In this document: positions 17,460-26,141 of the stretch, in pieces
Numbering within the stretch: position 1 is the first letter of the stretch
Layout: each line of letters opens with the position of its first letter
Assembly (NCBI GenBank): GCA_000828075.3
Contig: JXCB02000039.1
Location: forward strand, 594,612-658,611
Reading direction: 5' to 3'
From: Tolypothrix campylonemoides VB511288
GTDB taxonomy: Bacteria; Cyanobacteriota; Cyanobacteriia; Cyanobacteriales; Nostocaceae
DNA length: 64,000 nucleotides
Notes under the pieces: generated by a model
Told to the model about the DNA's origin: nothing
The model's database searches: none
Seen by the model: the letters and a program-made list of their open reading frames with translations, nothing else
Program-made: the position numbers and the translations under genes

Positions 17460-19304
17460 TCACAGTCCCAGCGTACGACCTGGAAACCCAGCAACATCAA
17501 AGTAGCGAGTTTTTCCGACTGTTTGATATTTGAGGATTGTCTTCAAACCATTTCCAGCAGATGGAGATTTCAGGGTAAAAGACTTATGCTCAACGTTGTC
17601 AGGTCCACTGACGAGCGCTTCACTTAACACTCGACCAACTAACTTACCCTGAGGAGACAACTTTAAATTCAGTACTTTCGCTACGGTTGGTGCTACATCT
17701 GCGTTACTTACCGGAGCCACATCTTCATAATCCTGTTTAAAGTCAGGTCCAATTGCTGCCATTGTGTTGTAAGTATCAGCACGACTAAAGCTTCCATGCA
17801 TTCCTTGCCCCTGCTGCAAGGTTGTATCTGCTATTTCCACACCGCAGGCTGTAGGATTGCCACAACCTGTGTCAAATGAGCGAAAGTTTACTAAAATGGA
17901 TGGCTTGGGAGTCTTTGCTGTTCCTCGAAGAGCGATCGCCTCTAATGATAAAGTCCCAGGAATTTTTCCCAAAGAATCATCCACAAACAAGCCGCTGATA
18001 TAGTCTTGCTCTAGCAGCATATCTACAATCTTTTTCGCAGTCGCTTTTTTGTTTGCAGCATTAGGCAGATACAGCAAATCAGAACCACCATTACCAGCAA
18101 CTATGACATCTGGTTTTCTCGGGTCTTTACCAATGATACTGTTTCTAGAAGTCTGCCCTTTATTAGGATAAAGTGGAGCATTGTTCTTATCAGGGTCAAA
18201 CATAGAGAGCTTTAACTCATGCGCTATGTCTATTCCCAAAAAACCAGTTGGTAAAAAACCTTTTAGCACATCTGGGTAAGAAAGCGTTGCCGCATAACTG
18301 GTTTTGCTCTCCTTACTAATAGTCGAAAACCCGTGGTCAGCAGTCAAGAATATATTTGTCGTCTCTTCCAAACCCAAATCTTTTAATGCAGTGCGAATTT
18401 GAGCCAGGTTCTTGTCAGCATTTTGGCGTGCTGCTTGCACAGTGGGACCATTGATACCAGGAACGAGTTGGTTGAGGCTGTCGCCGTGGTTATGCTGTGT
18501 ACCATCTGGGTCACGAGACCAATATACCAGCACAAAGGGTTTTTGCCGCTGCTTGAACAGTGGCAGGATTGCCTTAGTCGTGACATCAGCAAAATATTGC
18601 TGTTGTGCTGTATTTGCAACTTTGGTACCTGGAGTCTTGCTGTCCCCATGATTACCGTTTTCTCCCCGCGATGGCGTTGCTGTTGGCAATGAGTTTTTGG
18701 CAAGCAGTTGTGTAACTTCAGGACTCAGAGGAATTTCCGTCGGCGTGCCGGTAGCGTCATCAAAAATGATGGTTGGTTCGCCCTTTTGCAACGTCACATC
18801 TTGAATCAAAACTGGTCCGATTTTTCCGACAGCCGCTGTGCTGAAACCTGCTTTTCTTGCAGCTTCTAGCAGAGTTTGTTCGTTGAGGAAGTTGGCACCA
18901 AACTGTTTGTTAACTTCCTTGAGAACGGCATTGTTTTCCAAGAAGGGGACTAGGCTGTTTTTGGCACTTTTGACCGGGGCGCTGACTTGGATCGTGTTGC
19001 TAAAATCACCCGTATCGCCTAAATAGTGACCAGTGGCGATCGCCGAAGCGTTAGCGGTGGTAAAGGTAGGAAACAAAGAGTGACTGTTGGAAAACTTGAC
19101 TCCCCGTTCCCGTATCTCGTTCATGGTGGGCGTATCAGTAGCATTTATCGAAGTCGGACGCAGCCCATCGGCAACGAAAATGACCACACTATGTTGTATT
19201 GCTTGCTGTGAGCGTTTTCCAGGCATTGCCGTACACGCTGCAATCACTGCAATGACAAAAAGCGTCAGGAATACCCAGCGGTGACCGTGTGTAAAAAACC
19301 GCAT
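17460..19304 (-). CDS. Alkaline-phosphatase-superfamily phosphodiesterase, lipoprotein
   Basis: The 614-residue protein begins with a hydrophobic segment ending in the lipobox VIAAC (Cys24), so it is probably a lipid-anchored periplasmic protein. It follows the type I phosphodiesterase/nucleotide pyrophosphatase pattern. A metal Asp sits in VVIFVADGLRP, a nucleophile Thr in SLFPTFTTANASAIATGHY, further metal ligands in DPDGTQHNHGD and LTADHGFS, and a final His in GMHGSFSRAD. Likely substrates are phosphodiesters or nucleotides, for example in phosphate scavenging. No Pho-box-like direct repeat was recognised upstream. Confidence 0.88.
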   Translation of the reverse strand: MRFFTHGHRWVFLTLFVIAVIAACTAMPGKRSQQAIQHSVVIFVADGLRPTSINATDTPTMNEIRERGVKFSNSHSLFPTFTTANASAIATGHYLGDTGDFSNTIQVSAPVKSAKNSLVPFLENNAVLKEVNKQFGANFLNEQTLLEAARKAGFSTAAVGKIGPVLIQDVTLQKGEPTIIFDDATGTPTEIPLSPEVTQLLAKNSLPTATPSRGENGNHGDSKTPGTKVANTAQQQYFADVTTKAILPLFKQRQKPFVLVYWSRDPDGTQHNHGDSLNQLVPGINGPTVQAARQNADKNLAQIRTALKDLGLEETTNIFLTADHGFSTISKESKTSYAATLSYPDVLKGFLPTGFLGIDIAHELKLSMFDPDKNNAPLYPNKGQTSRNSIIGKDPRKPDVIVAGNGGSDLLYLPNAANKKATAKKIVDMLLEQDYISGLFVDDSLGKIPGTLSLEAIALRGTAKTPKPSILVNFRSFDTGCGNPTACGVEIADTTLQQGQGMHGSFSRADTYNTMAAIGPDFKQDYEDVAPVSNADVAPTVAKVLNLKLSPQGKLVGRVLSEALVSGPDNVEHKSFTLKSPSAGNGLKTILKYQTVGKTRYFDVAGFPGRTLGL

Positions 19305-19517
19305 AAACTTCCGGATGTGAGGACACCAAGATTGTATTACTAGTCAGCCAAATTTCATCCTATAGGTATATACTAAATGGCTGTTTTTTAATATTTATAA
19401 ATTGATAGATTTACCGTATTTTAAGTGATGTTGAAAGTGAATTTATGAAGAGTCATATCCTGGCACTGCTAAAGGTGAAAGGTGAGTGAGCTTTCCCTCT
19501 CAAGCCCGAATGGTACT

Positions 19518-19748
19518 ACTCCTTTCCCGCCAGAAGAATACCTATTTTTTAACCGCAGAGGCGCAGAGGAGCCAGCGCCCTTTGGAGGGTTTCCCGAACT
19601 CACAGCGACTGGTGAGTCCAGTCCTGTTCGCGTAGCGTGTCCGAAGGACATAGGCGGGTTTCCCAACCTAAGAAACTGGCGAACCCGAAGGGCGTGACAC
19701 AGAGAGAAGAGTAAATCATTATAGGTAATCTTAGACCGGGAAGGGAGT
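19518..19748. mobile_element. Dispersed repeat copy interrupted by a palindrome mosaic
   Basis: The ends ACTCCTTTCCCG (19518) and CGGGAAGGGAGT (19748) match, in opposite orientation, the element at 44598-44703. Shared internal text includes AGAAGAATACCTATTTTTTA near 19535 and GTAAATCATTATAGGTAATC near 19711. About 130 bases of GCG-rich palindromes are inserted in the middle. It has no coding capacity. Confidence 0.6.
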
Positions 19749-19917
19749 AATAATCAAAAATGGTTTTTTCGAGTCTACCATTACGGCTCAAGATTCTCAC
19801 TTCAAAATTTACGCAAAGTCTAGGATTACCTTTCCGAAAACTGTTACCATCTACAATCCAAGGCGTTACTGACGACCTAAAATTAAATATTGCCACCGAG
19901 TTGTTGACCCTTTTGTT

Positions 19918-20079
19918 ATACCAATTCTCTGTAAAAAAAGCACTTAATACTTACTCTTTCACTCAGCCTTTGTACTTGGCACGCCAGTCGCCTCAACTCT
20001 GGGAACCAGAGCACGGCGCTGGCTCGTCTTGGCGGTTCGTTTAATAAATATTAAGTGCATCTTCATGGAGAATTGGTAT
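19918..20079. mobile_element. Foldback element with nested inverted repeats
   Basis: ATACCAATTCTC (19918-19929) and GAGAATTGGTAT (20068-20079) are perfect inverses. Inside them GCACTTAATA (19940-19949) pairs with TATTAAGTGC (20049-20058). The 162-bp unit is MITE-like. A fragment with the same TACCAATTCT motif occurs near 52105. The remainder of this gene-free kilobase (19305-20300) shows nothing else apart from the terminator below. Confidence 0.6.
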
Positions 20080-20236
20080 TATATCGTTTTACAATGAGGC
20101 TGCATAGAATAGAAAATCACTTGCATTGTGATTACCCTTGATTGATAACCATCTTAAAGCTTTAACATTCTGTGCAAGCTCAATGTAATTTGATATTAGG
20201 CTGTGGGCTTTTCTTTCACAAGTTTGAAAGGTTGAT

Positions 20237-20275
20237 AAAAGCTGTCAAAAAGCTATCACTCTAGTGACAGCTTTT
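20237..20275 (-). terminator. Terminator of the kinase/nucleotidyltransferase operon
   Basis: AAAAGCTGTCA (20237-20247) and TGACAGCTTTT (20265-20275) form a perfect 11-bp stem. It lies 26 bases past the stop of the nucleotidyltransferase gene on the minus strand. The run of four Ts in the descending arm fits an intrinsic terminator. Confidence 0.65.
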
Positions 20276-20300
20276 GGCAACCTATGCGACTATAAAATAT

Positions 20301-21185
20301 CTAAAATCTAAAATCAATCATTGTCTGCCGATAGGTATCTGGCAATCCTGTGTCAAAACACTTTCCTTTCACAAGATATCCTGTCATTCCCTCTTCTTCA
20401 CGCAATCCATCCAGACAAGATGTTAACTGAAATTCCCCTCGTTCCCGAAAATTTTGCTTAATGTGTTCTTTCAAAAAGTCAAATATTTTCGGTGTCAGTA
20501 CATACAACCCAAACATACACAGGAACTCATCATCTTTCATTCCCTCTGTATGCAAATATTGACGCGCATACTCAATGGAGGGTTTTTCGTAAACTTGCGT
20601 TAGCGAAACAAGCGAATTGAATGATTGCCAAATTCCTGTGACACAGCCAGCTAGATGCAGCATTTCTGCTGGCATGACTGTCAACCCAAGAACACTTTGA
20701 TTGACTTGTTCGTAAACATTTATAACTTGACTAGAGCAAGATTTTTCAGTATCTGATGAGTAAACGTGGTCACCAAGCATGAGCAAAAAAGGCTCATCTT
20801 TCACCCATTCCTTGGCACAGAAAACAGCATGACCGTAACCTTCTTGTTCTTCTTGCGTCAAAATTGTAATTTTGCTGCCTAATTCTTGAAGATATTTACT
20901 GTATTCTTGATTTTGCGGTGAAAGTTTGTTGAAAAGTTCTTTTTTAGGTGGACTTTTAAAAAACTCTGCAAAAATTTCTTTATCTCCTGGTTGCACCACA
21001 ATTCCAACTTCTTCGATTCCGGCACTTATAGCTTCTTCAACAATCGCCAGAATCACAGGTTTTGCCCTGCCATCTTTATCAATAATTGGGAAAAGTTCTT
21101 TTTTAACAACTTTAGTAGCTGGAAACAATCGAGTCCCAAAGCCAGCCGCTGGAATCACAGCTTTTCTTACCTTATTTTGTTGCAT
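20301..21185 (-). CDS. UTP-glucose-1-phosphate uridylyltransferase-like sugar nucleotidyltransferase
   Basis: The 294-residue GalU-type protein opens AVIPAAGFGTRLFPATKVVK, has the substrate block YGHAVFCAKEWV, and LMLGDHVYSSD for metal and sugar binding. It joins a sugar-1-phosphate to a nucleotide. The gene overlaps the upstream GHMP kinase by 14 bases, so kinase product and nucleotidyltransferase substrate are probably the same sugar. That would be a salvage route from free sugar to NDP-sugar. Classic GalU keeps the longer KELLP(V/L) motif; here it reads KELFPIID, so UDP-glucose specificity should not be assumed. Confidence 0.85.
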   Translation of the reverse strand: MQQNKVRKAVIPAAGFGTRLFPATKVVKKELFPIIDKDGRAKPVILAIVEEAISAGIEEVGIVVQPGDKEIFAEFFKSPPKKELFNKLSPQNQEYSKYLQELGSKITILTQEEQEGYGHAVFCAKEWVKDEPFLLMLGDHVYSSDTEKSCSSQVINVYEQVNQSVLGLTVMPAEMLHLAGCVTGIWQSFNSLVSLTQVYEKPSIEYARQYLHTEGMKDDEFLCMFGLYVLTPKIFDFLKEHIKQNFRERGEFQLTSCLDGLREEEGMTGYLVKGKCFDTGLPDTYRQTMIDFRF

Positions 21186-22245
21186 AAATCGTCAGTTTTA
21201 AACATTGCATTTGCGGAAAATTATGCTCAATAATATCTATAACTTTTTGTTGGCTTTCTGCGTCTTTGACAATAAACTGTGCAGTGCCATCTCCTTGTGA
21301 ACCGACACCTTTACCACCTAAAATATAAGGCTGGATGAGTTCATACTCAAGAAGTTGGTGCAGTACGGGAGCAGTTAACTCTTCTGGACAAGCGGGTATC
21401 AAATGTTTGTCAAATTCTGCCTGTGCTTGTTTCATGAGAATACCAATTTGTTCAGCGTCGCCTTTTTGTAAAGCATCAACCGCTGCTTGGGTTATTTGAT
21501 AGCTGATGGAACCGAGATATTTCTGCACATTCGCTTGCACTTCGTTGGTAGCGAAAGGATAACACTCATTGAGTTGAGTGAGAATTTTTTGAGTATTTTT
21601 GCTAGCACCGAGATCCACAATCACAAAAAATAAATCCTTCGGTACCTTTAACTCTATGATATGAGTGCGATTGGCAATGCACGTGCTTTTTGGGCGATCG
21701 CCATCAAATATCATAGCAATAGGACGATTACCGTAGGCACACGCCTGATCCATCCGTCCACATCTCGAAGGCGTAGTAATCTCGCCCTGATATGCAAACT
21801 CCATTTCTTCCTGGAGAGTCATCTTTAAGTCATACACCTGATTGAATGACCGGGCTACCAGTACACAAATCGCTGCACTGGACGATAGCCCTTTCTGAAT
21901 TGGTAAATCTGTCAGGTAATTGTCAATCTCCAACCCAGCGACAGGAAAGCTAGCGAGAAATTGGTAAGCAACGCCAGCCGCATAACTGAAAAAACCACCC
22001 TTTTTAGCTTCCGATAGTAAAGCCTCCTTTTCCATTGGTATCAGGGTTTTGCGGGTTCGATCACTAAGAGACGTCTGAAGAACAAGCTGAGTTGGATGAG
22101 GCTTCACCCTAGCATAAAGCCCCTGATTGGTACCCACAAGCAACGTGTAACCTACCTCAATTTCACGATTGTGACGACGATATTCTCCCGCCCAATCGCT
22201 GTGTTCACCAAACAGACAAAGACGCCCAGGAACGAAAATTTGCAT
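21172..22245 (-). CDS. GHMP-family sugar kinase
   Basis: The 357-residue protein has the GHMP motif 1 VPGRLCLFGEHSDWAGEYRR, a glycine/serine-rich phosphate loop (PIQKGLSSSAAICVLVARSF) and motif 3 near the C-terminus (YILGGKGVGSQGDGTAQFIV). The order and text resemble galactokinase-like sugar-1-kinases more than mevalonate kinases. It probably phosphorylates a free sugar at C1. The partner nucleotidyltransferase overlaps its 3' end by 14 bases. The sugar is not determinable from the text. Confidence 0.82.
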   Translation of the reverse strand: MQIFVPGRLCLFGEHSDWAGEYRRHNREIEVGYTLLVGTNQGLYARVKPHPTQLVLQTSLSDRTRKTLIPMEKEALLSEAKKGGFFSYAAGVAYQFLASFPVAGLEIDNYLTDLPIQKGLSSSAAICVLVARSFNQVYDLKMTLQEEMEFAYQGEITTPSRCGRMDQACAYGNRPIAMIFDGDRPKSTCIANRTHIIELKVPKDLFFVIVDLGASKNTQKILTQLNECYPFATNEVQANVQKYLGSISYQITQAAVDALQKGDAEQIGILMKQAQAEFDKHLIPACPEELTAPVLHQLLEYELIQPYILGGKGVGSQGDGTAQFIVKDAESQQKVIDIIEHNFPQMQCLKLTIYATK

Positions 22246-22824
22246 TCAGCCTACCCTGAAATTCTGCCGCTCTCGAGTCATAAATTACTATAAGTTGGTC
22301 AAGTTGAAATAAAAAGATTAACACAGAATACATAAATACGGAAAAAATTTATAAAATATTAGTTATAAATTAAAAATTGAAAATTGAAAATAAGCAAACA
22401 AAATTCTTTCAGTAGGGTTTCATAATTCTCTTGACTTTGATGTCAAAAAAAGTATCAGAAGTCCATTCCGTAATGGTTGCTAAATTAGCAACTCATCTAC
22501 TAGGGTCAGTTGGCAAACTGTCACTCACCAGATTCCCCGTTTCATTCTAGAAGAGATATTCTTTATTAGTGCAAGGAGTGATACCATTTCACGATATGTT
22601 TGCCACAGCTAATATTCGCAATTCGTGTCACCGACAGAATGTTGCGGGTTTCAAATGTTGCATCAAAGCGGTGATTTGGTATAGCTTTATACAGAAGAAG
22701 CGCTGGGGTGAAGAAAGTCTCAAGCGCTTTTTTATGTACAAATAAAACAGGCTTACTCTCTGGGAAGAATAAATTGAAACCATACAGAGCAAGTGAAGAC
22801 ATTGTACAATTGCTTATAATTTAG
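22246..22824. other. AT-rich gap containing a doubtful ORF
   Basis: The first 320 bases are AT-rich with simple A/T runs and no gene. A 78-codon minus-strand frame at 22566-22802 starts with ATG. It lacks a ribosome site, a recognised motif or convincing codon use, so I do not call it a gene with confidence. Nothing else is seen. Confidence 0.3.
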
Positions 22825-23106
22825 TCATAAATACTTCTGAAGCATATTCTCCAACTGCTGTACCGTTGCTCTAGGAGAGGGACGGGACAAGGGTCGCTCC
22901 TTTGCTTGCTCCTGTGTACCCTCTGTACCTCTGCGGTCTACTAGAAAAAGCACTGGTACCTCGTATTGATAAGCTTGAAACCAATCTTCACGAGTCGTAA
23001 TATCCCGGATCTCTAGCTCAAACTTGAGATTTTGTATCTGTTCCAGCTTTTCCTGCAAGCCCTCACACAAATGGCAACCTGGCTTGCTATATAAGATGAT
23101 TCGCAT
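22825..23106 (-). CDS. Glutaredoxin-family thioredoxin-fold protein
   Basis: The 93-residue protein reads MRIILYSKPGCHLCEGLQEK, with a CxxC redox motif (Cys11, Cys14) at the start of the first helix. The cis-Pro loop is YEVPVLFLVD. It fits the DUF836/glutaredoxin-like group of small thiol oxidoreductases. A basic, proline-rich insert of about 20 residues follows the cis-Pro strand. It is monocistronic with a strong terminator downstream of the neighbouring small ORF. The partner thiol protein is unknown. Confidence 0.85.
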   Translation of the reverse strand: MRIILYSKPGCHLCEGLQEKLEQIQNLKFELEIRDITTREDWFQAYQYEVPVLFLVDRRGTEGTQEQAKERPLSRPSPRATVQQLENMLQKYL

Positions 23107-23143
23107 TTAGTTTAACCTCTAGTACAGTACTCAACCCAATGTA

Positions 23144-23173
23144 AAAACCCCTCTCAATACTGAGAGGGGTTTT
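23144..23173. terminator. Strong bidirectional intrinsic terminator
   Basis: AAAACCCCTCTCA (23144-23156) and TGAGAGGGGTTTT (23161-23173) form a perfect 13-bp stem around the four-base loop ATAC. There are A-runs on one side and T-runs on the other. It lies between the small ORF at 23209 and the glutaredoxin gene, so it ends the small ORF transcript before the glutaredoxin promoter. Confidence 0.85.
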
Positions 23174-23208
23174 GTAGAGTTATTTTGCTAAAAATTGCAG
23201 TTGTTCCT

Positions 23209-23313
23209 TTAGAACAAATTCATGATAGTGATCACACCAGCACTGGTTAGCATGACCAAAGCGCCCATAACTATAGACTGGCTGAATGAATTTGGAGTTT
23301 TGGAATCGTTCAT
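23209..23313 (-). CDS. Possible 34-residue single-span membrane peptide
   Basis: A short frame begins MNDSKTPNSFSQSIVMGALV and ends TIMNLF. It consists of a polar N-terminus and one hydrophobic helix, the architecture of small photosystem or NDH subunits. I cannot match it to a named one. It is followed at 35 bases by a perfect terminator, which is what makes it worth listing. A longer overlapping frame at 23180-23383 is compositionally poorer. No clear ribosome site is present. Confidence 0.45.
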   Translation of the reverse strand: MNDSKTPNSFSQSIVMGALVMLTSAGVITIMNLF

Positions 23314-23510
23314 TTGTCGAATTTTTTAATTTTAAGGATTCTACTAACAATATCAGTATCGCCATATATATAAATGGAAACATAGTAAAAATTAAACAAC
23401 GGTAATTAATCTTATTAAATACAATAGTATTTACTTACCTCAAGATAGAGACATTGGTAAAATTGCCTCAAGTATAAACTTTTGTAAATAGCTTGTTGTA
23501 TGTGTGAAGG

Positions 23511-23640
23511 CGACTGGGGATTGGGAATTAGGGATTAGGGATTGGGGATTAGGGATTGGGGATTAGGAATTGGGGATTAGGAATTGGGGATTAGGGATTG
23601 GGGATTAGGAATTGGGGATTAGGAATTGGGGATTTGCAAA
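23511..23640. repeat. Tandem GGGATTAGGGATT-type repeat
   Basis: About eight to ten units of 14-15 bp, each close to GGGGATTAGGAATT, follow one another from about 23515 to 23635. A GC-rich palindromic stretch (about 23690-23780) follows. Such guanine-rich repeats are frequent intergenic filler in filamentous cyanobacteria. The segment ends before the cysH leader. Confidence 0.8.
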
Positions 23641-23896
23641 CTGTTCCCCAGTTCCAAGTCCCGAGTCCCCAGTACCCAGCTTTCAACTGCGGCATACAGT
23701 CGCCAGTACTCTCCCGAGGGTCTCCCGACCGAGGGTTCTGGCGTCCCCCACCAACGAGAACCTGGGCTTTTCTCCAAGTCCCGCCCTCTTGACAATGGTT
23801 TCCGGCGAATTACAGAATTCCGACCGAGCTATGTGCCTTTGTAGTGTAAAATTAAGTTTAATCAAGCAAGGAATTTATTGGACTGGAGAATAATTA

Positions 23897-24622
23897 ATGA
23901 CTGCTTCGACAGCAATTACACCGGAAAACGCCAGTTTTGACTTAGAGCAACTCAATCAAAAATTTGAGGCTGCCCAACCAAGAGAAATACTGGCATGGTC
24001 TGTCGAGAATATTCCTACTGGACTGGTGCAAACTAGCGCCTTTAACGTAGATGACTTAATAATCACTGATATTTTCTACCGTGACCTTAAGCATCCAGTC
24101 CCTGTGGTATTTCTCGAAACACTGCACCACTTTCCCCAAACTCTAGAACTGGTTGCTAAGGCTAAAGAAGTTTACAATCTGGATTTGAAAGTTTACAAAA
24201 CTCCAGATGTAGACACTCGCGAAGCCTTTGCGGCAAAATACGGTGAAGCACTTTGGGACAAAGATATTGCCAAATTCCACGAACTCACCAAAATTGAACC
24301 ATTGCAACGGGGTTTAGCGGAACTCAACACTGTCGCTTGGATTACTGGACGTCGCCGCGACCAAGCCGTCACCCGTGCCAATATGCCCATATTTGAACTT
24401 GATAACAACAACCGCCTAAAAATCAATCCCTTAGCTAACTGGACACGCAAAAAAAGCTGGGAGTATGTAGCTGAACACGGCGTGATTTACAACCCATTGC
24501 ATGACCAAGGTTATCCCAGCATTGGCGATGAACCGATCACGACGACCGTACGCGAAGGTGAAGATGAACGCGCTGGACGTTGGCGGGGAACTGGCAAAAC
24601 TGAGTGTGGAATTCATATTTAA
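23897..24622 (+). CDS. cysH: Phosphoadenylyl-sulfate (PAPS) reductase
   Basis: The 241-residue protein shows the adenylyl-sulfate reductase core: ITDIFYRDLKHPVPVVFLET, ITGRRRDQAVTR, KINPLANWTRKKSWEYV and the catalytic Cys in the C-terminal ECGIHI. That Cys is the only one in the protein. It therefore lacks the CC...CxxC set that holds an iron-sulfur cluster in APS reductases, and PAPS is the expected substrate. It reduces PAPS to sulfite in assimilatory sulfur metabolism. The gene is monocistronic with an AT-rich leader. Confidence 0.95.
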   Translation: MTASTAITPENASFDLEQLNQKFEAAQPREILAWSVENIPTGLVQTSAFNVDDLIITDIFYRDLKHPVPVVFLETLHHFPQTLELVAKAKEVYNLDLKVYKTPDVDTREAFAAKYGEALWDKDIAKFHELTKIEPLQRGLAELNTVAWITGRRRDQAVTRANMPIFELDNNNRLKINPLANWTRKKSWEYVAEHGVIYNPLHDQGYPSIGDEPITTTVREGEDERAGRWRGTGKTECGIHI

Positions 24623-24980
24623 GAGGGAGTCGGGAGTGGGGAGTGGAGGAAAAAAAGAATTTCCCTTAACCTCTCCCCCTCGCCCTCTCTCCTCCTCAGC
24701 TCACTCTGCGCCTCTGCGGTTAGATAAAACGTAAGTTTCGTTTTTGAAACTTCTACGAAACACCTTCACCCGACCAAAACTTTTGAGATAAACTATTAAA
24801 CCATCTTCTGGAATTTATAGATTTTGAACTTGAGTGAAATGCTTCGCTCATTCAGGTGAGTGTCTCTATGCAATTGTGTGCAGAAAATGTTCGTAATCAC
24901 CGGGCGTTCAGCGTCAACTGACCAACCTGCTATCCCAACTCGTCGCATTTGTGCCAGGGTCGCGATTTCTGCATCTATGT
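24623..24980. other. Gap between cysH and the AraC gene
   Basis: It includes a partial copy (about 24697-24722) of the CTCTGCGCCTCTGCGGTTA repeat text also present at 19.5 kb and 44.6 kb. No gene or clear terminator is seen. Confidence 0.4.
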
Positions 24981-25898
24981 TCAGGCTATCCGTAACCGTT
25001 CAATGTCCCTGATGGGCGGTGCGCCAAACATCCGAGCATATTCGCGGCTGAATTGCGAAGTGCTTTCATACCCAACCTGATAAGCAGCCTGGGTCGCATC
25101 AGCATTCTCGGCAAGCATCATCTGACGCGCGCTCAAGAGTTTCAATTGTTTTTGGTATTGCAACGGACTCATCGAGGTGACTGCCTTGAAGTGGCGGTGG
25201 AACGAGGAAGCAGACATATTCGCTTGCTCTGCCAACTCTTCAACTCGTAGTGGCTTTGTAAAATCTACTTTGAGCCGTTTAATTACTTCAGCGATGCGCT
25301 GCATATTACTGCCAGAAGTGGCAATCTGACGAACCGCTTCCCCTTGTTCACCCATCAAAAGACGGTAGTAGATTTCGCGGATGATCATCGGTGCTAGAAA
25401 TGGGATATCCTGCGGTGTATCTAAAAGCTTTGTTAGCCGAATGGCGCAATCAATCAAGGGTGGGTCAGCATTGCTGATGAACCAGCCTCTGACTGATTCT
25501 TTCTTACCAATGCCTGGGTTCGTTTGAGCAATAATGTCACAGAGTTGAACGGGGTCTAAATTCAGCTTAAATCCTAGATAGGGCTGATCGGGGGTCGCTT
25601 CTACCACACATCTACTCACCAGCAAATCCACCGACACAACCAGATACTGAGCGACACCGTACCGATAGGTTTCTTCGTTCAGCAGCATTTCTTTTTTGCC
25701 CTGAACCACAATTCCAAGCAGCGGTTCGCTGACTCCTGTGATTGCGGTGGCAGGCTCACATTCTCGCATGAACTCTAAGGAATTGATCGCAGTTGCATAG
25801 ATACCGTTTCCCTTGCCGGCTGTGTGCCGATCTACTAATGCCGCCAGTTCTGCACAGTTAGCGATCGCTACCTCGTGGTTCCGTGTCTTAATCGTCAT
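24981..25898 (-). CDS. AraC-family transcriptional regulator
   Basis: The 305-residue protein has an AraC N-terminal cupin-like domain (about 20-190; GVSEPLLGIVVQGKKEMLLN) and two C-terminal helix-turn-helices (about 205-300; RVEELAEQANMSASSFHRHF and ATQAAYQVGYESTSQFSREY). It is transcribed away from the oxidoreductase genes starting at 26142. Regulators of this subgroup often control nearby oxidoreductases responding to aldehydes or xenobiotics. That suggests, without proving, that it governs the array to its right. Confidence 0.9.
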   Translation of the reverse strand: MTIKTRNHEVAIANCAELAALVDRHTAGKGNGIYATAINSLEFMRECEPATAITGVSEPLLGIVVQGKKEMLLNEETYRYGVAQYLVVSVDLLVSRCVVEATPDQPYLGFKLNLDPVQLCDIIAQTNPGIGKKESVRGWFISNADPPLIDCAIRLTKLLDTPQDIPFLAPMIIREIYYRLLMGEQGEAVRQIATSGSNMQRIAEVIKRLKVDFTKPLRVEELAEQANMSASSFHRHFKAVTSMSPLQYQKQLKLLSARQMMLAENADATQAAYQVGYESTSQFSREYARMFGAPPIRDIERLRIA

Positions 25899-26141
25899 GC
25901 TGTCCTAACTTAAACTCTGCTTCTGTGCTCATTATAGGAAGAATTCTCCGTTGCCAACGCCTTGCTTGAGAGGATTAGGCAATCATCTGCCAGGTTTGTG
26001 TATTCATGTAAAAGCTTTTTAAGCCTAGGATAAACCCATGGCGTAAGAGAAGACTGACAATCGAACTTTAAATCAGGACAACTTGAATGAAAACACGTCA
26101 ACTCGGCAGAGAACTGGTCATTTCAGATTAGGAGAAAATTT

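Noticed and set aside
23511..23640. Tandem repeat considered as a CRISPR array
   Set aside because: Units are about 14-15 bp and contiguous, without unique spacers, and no cas gene is present.
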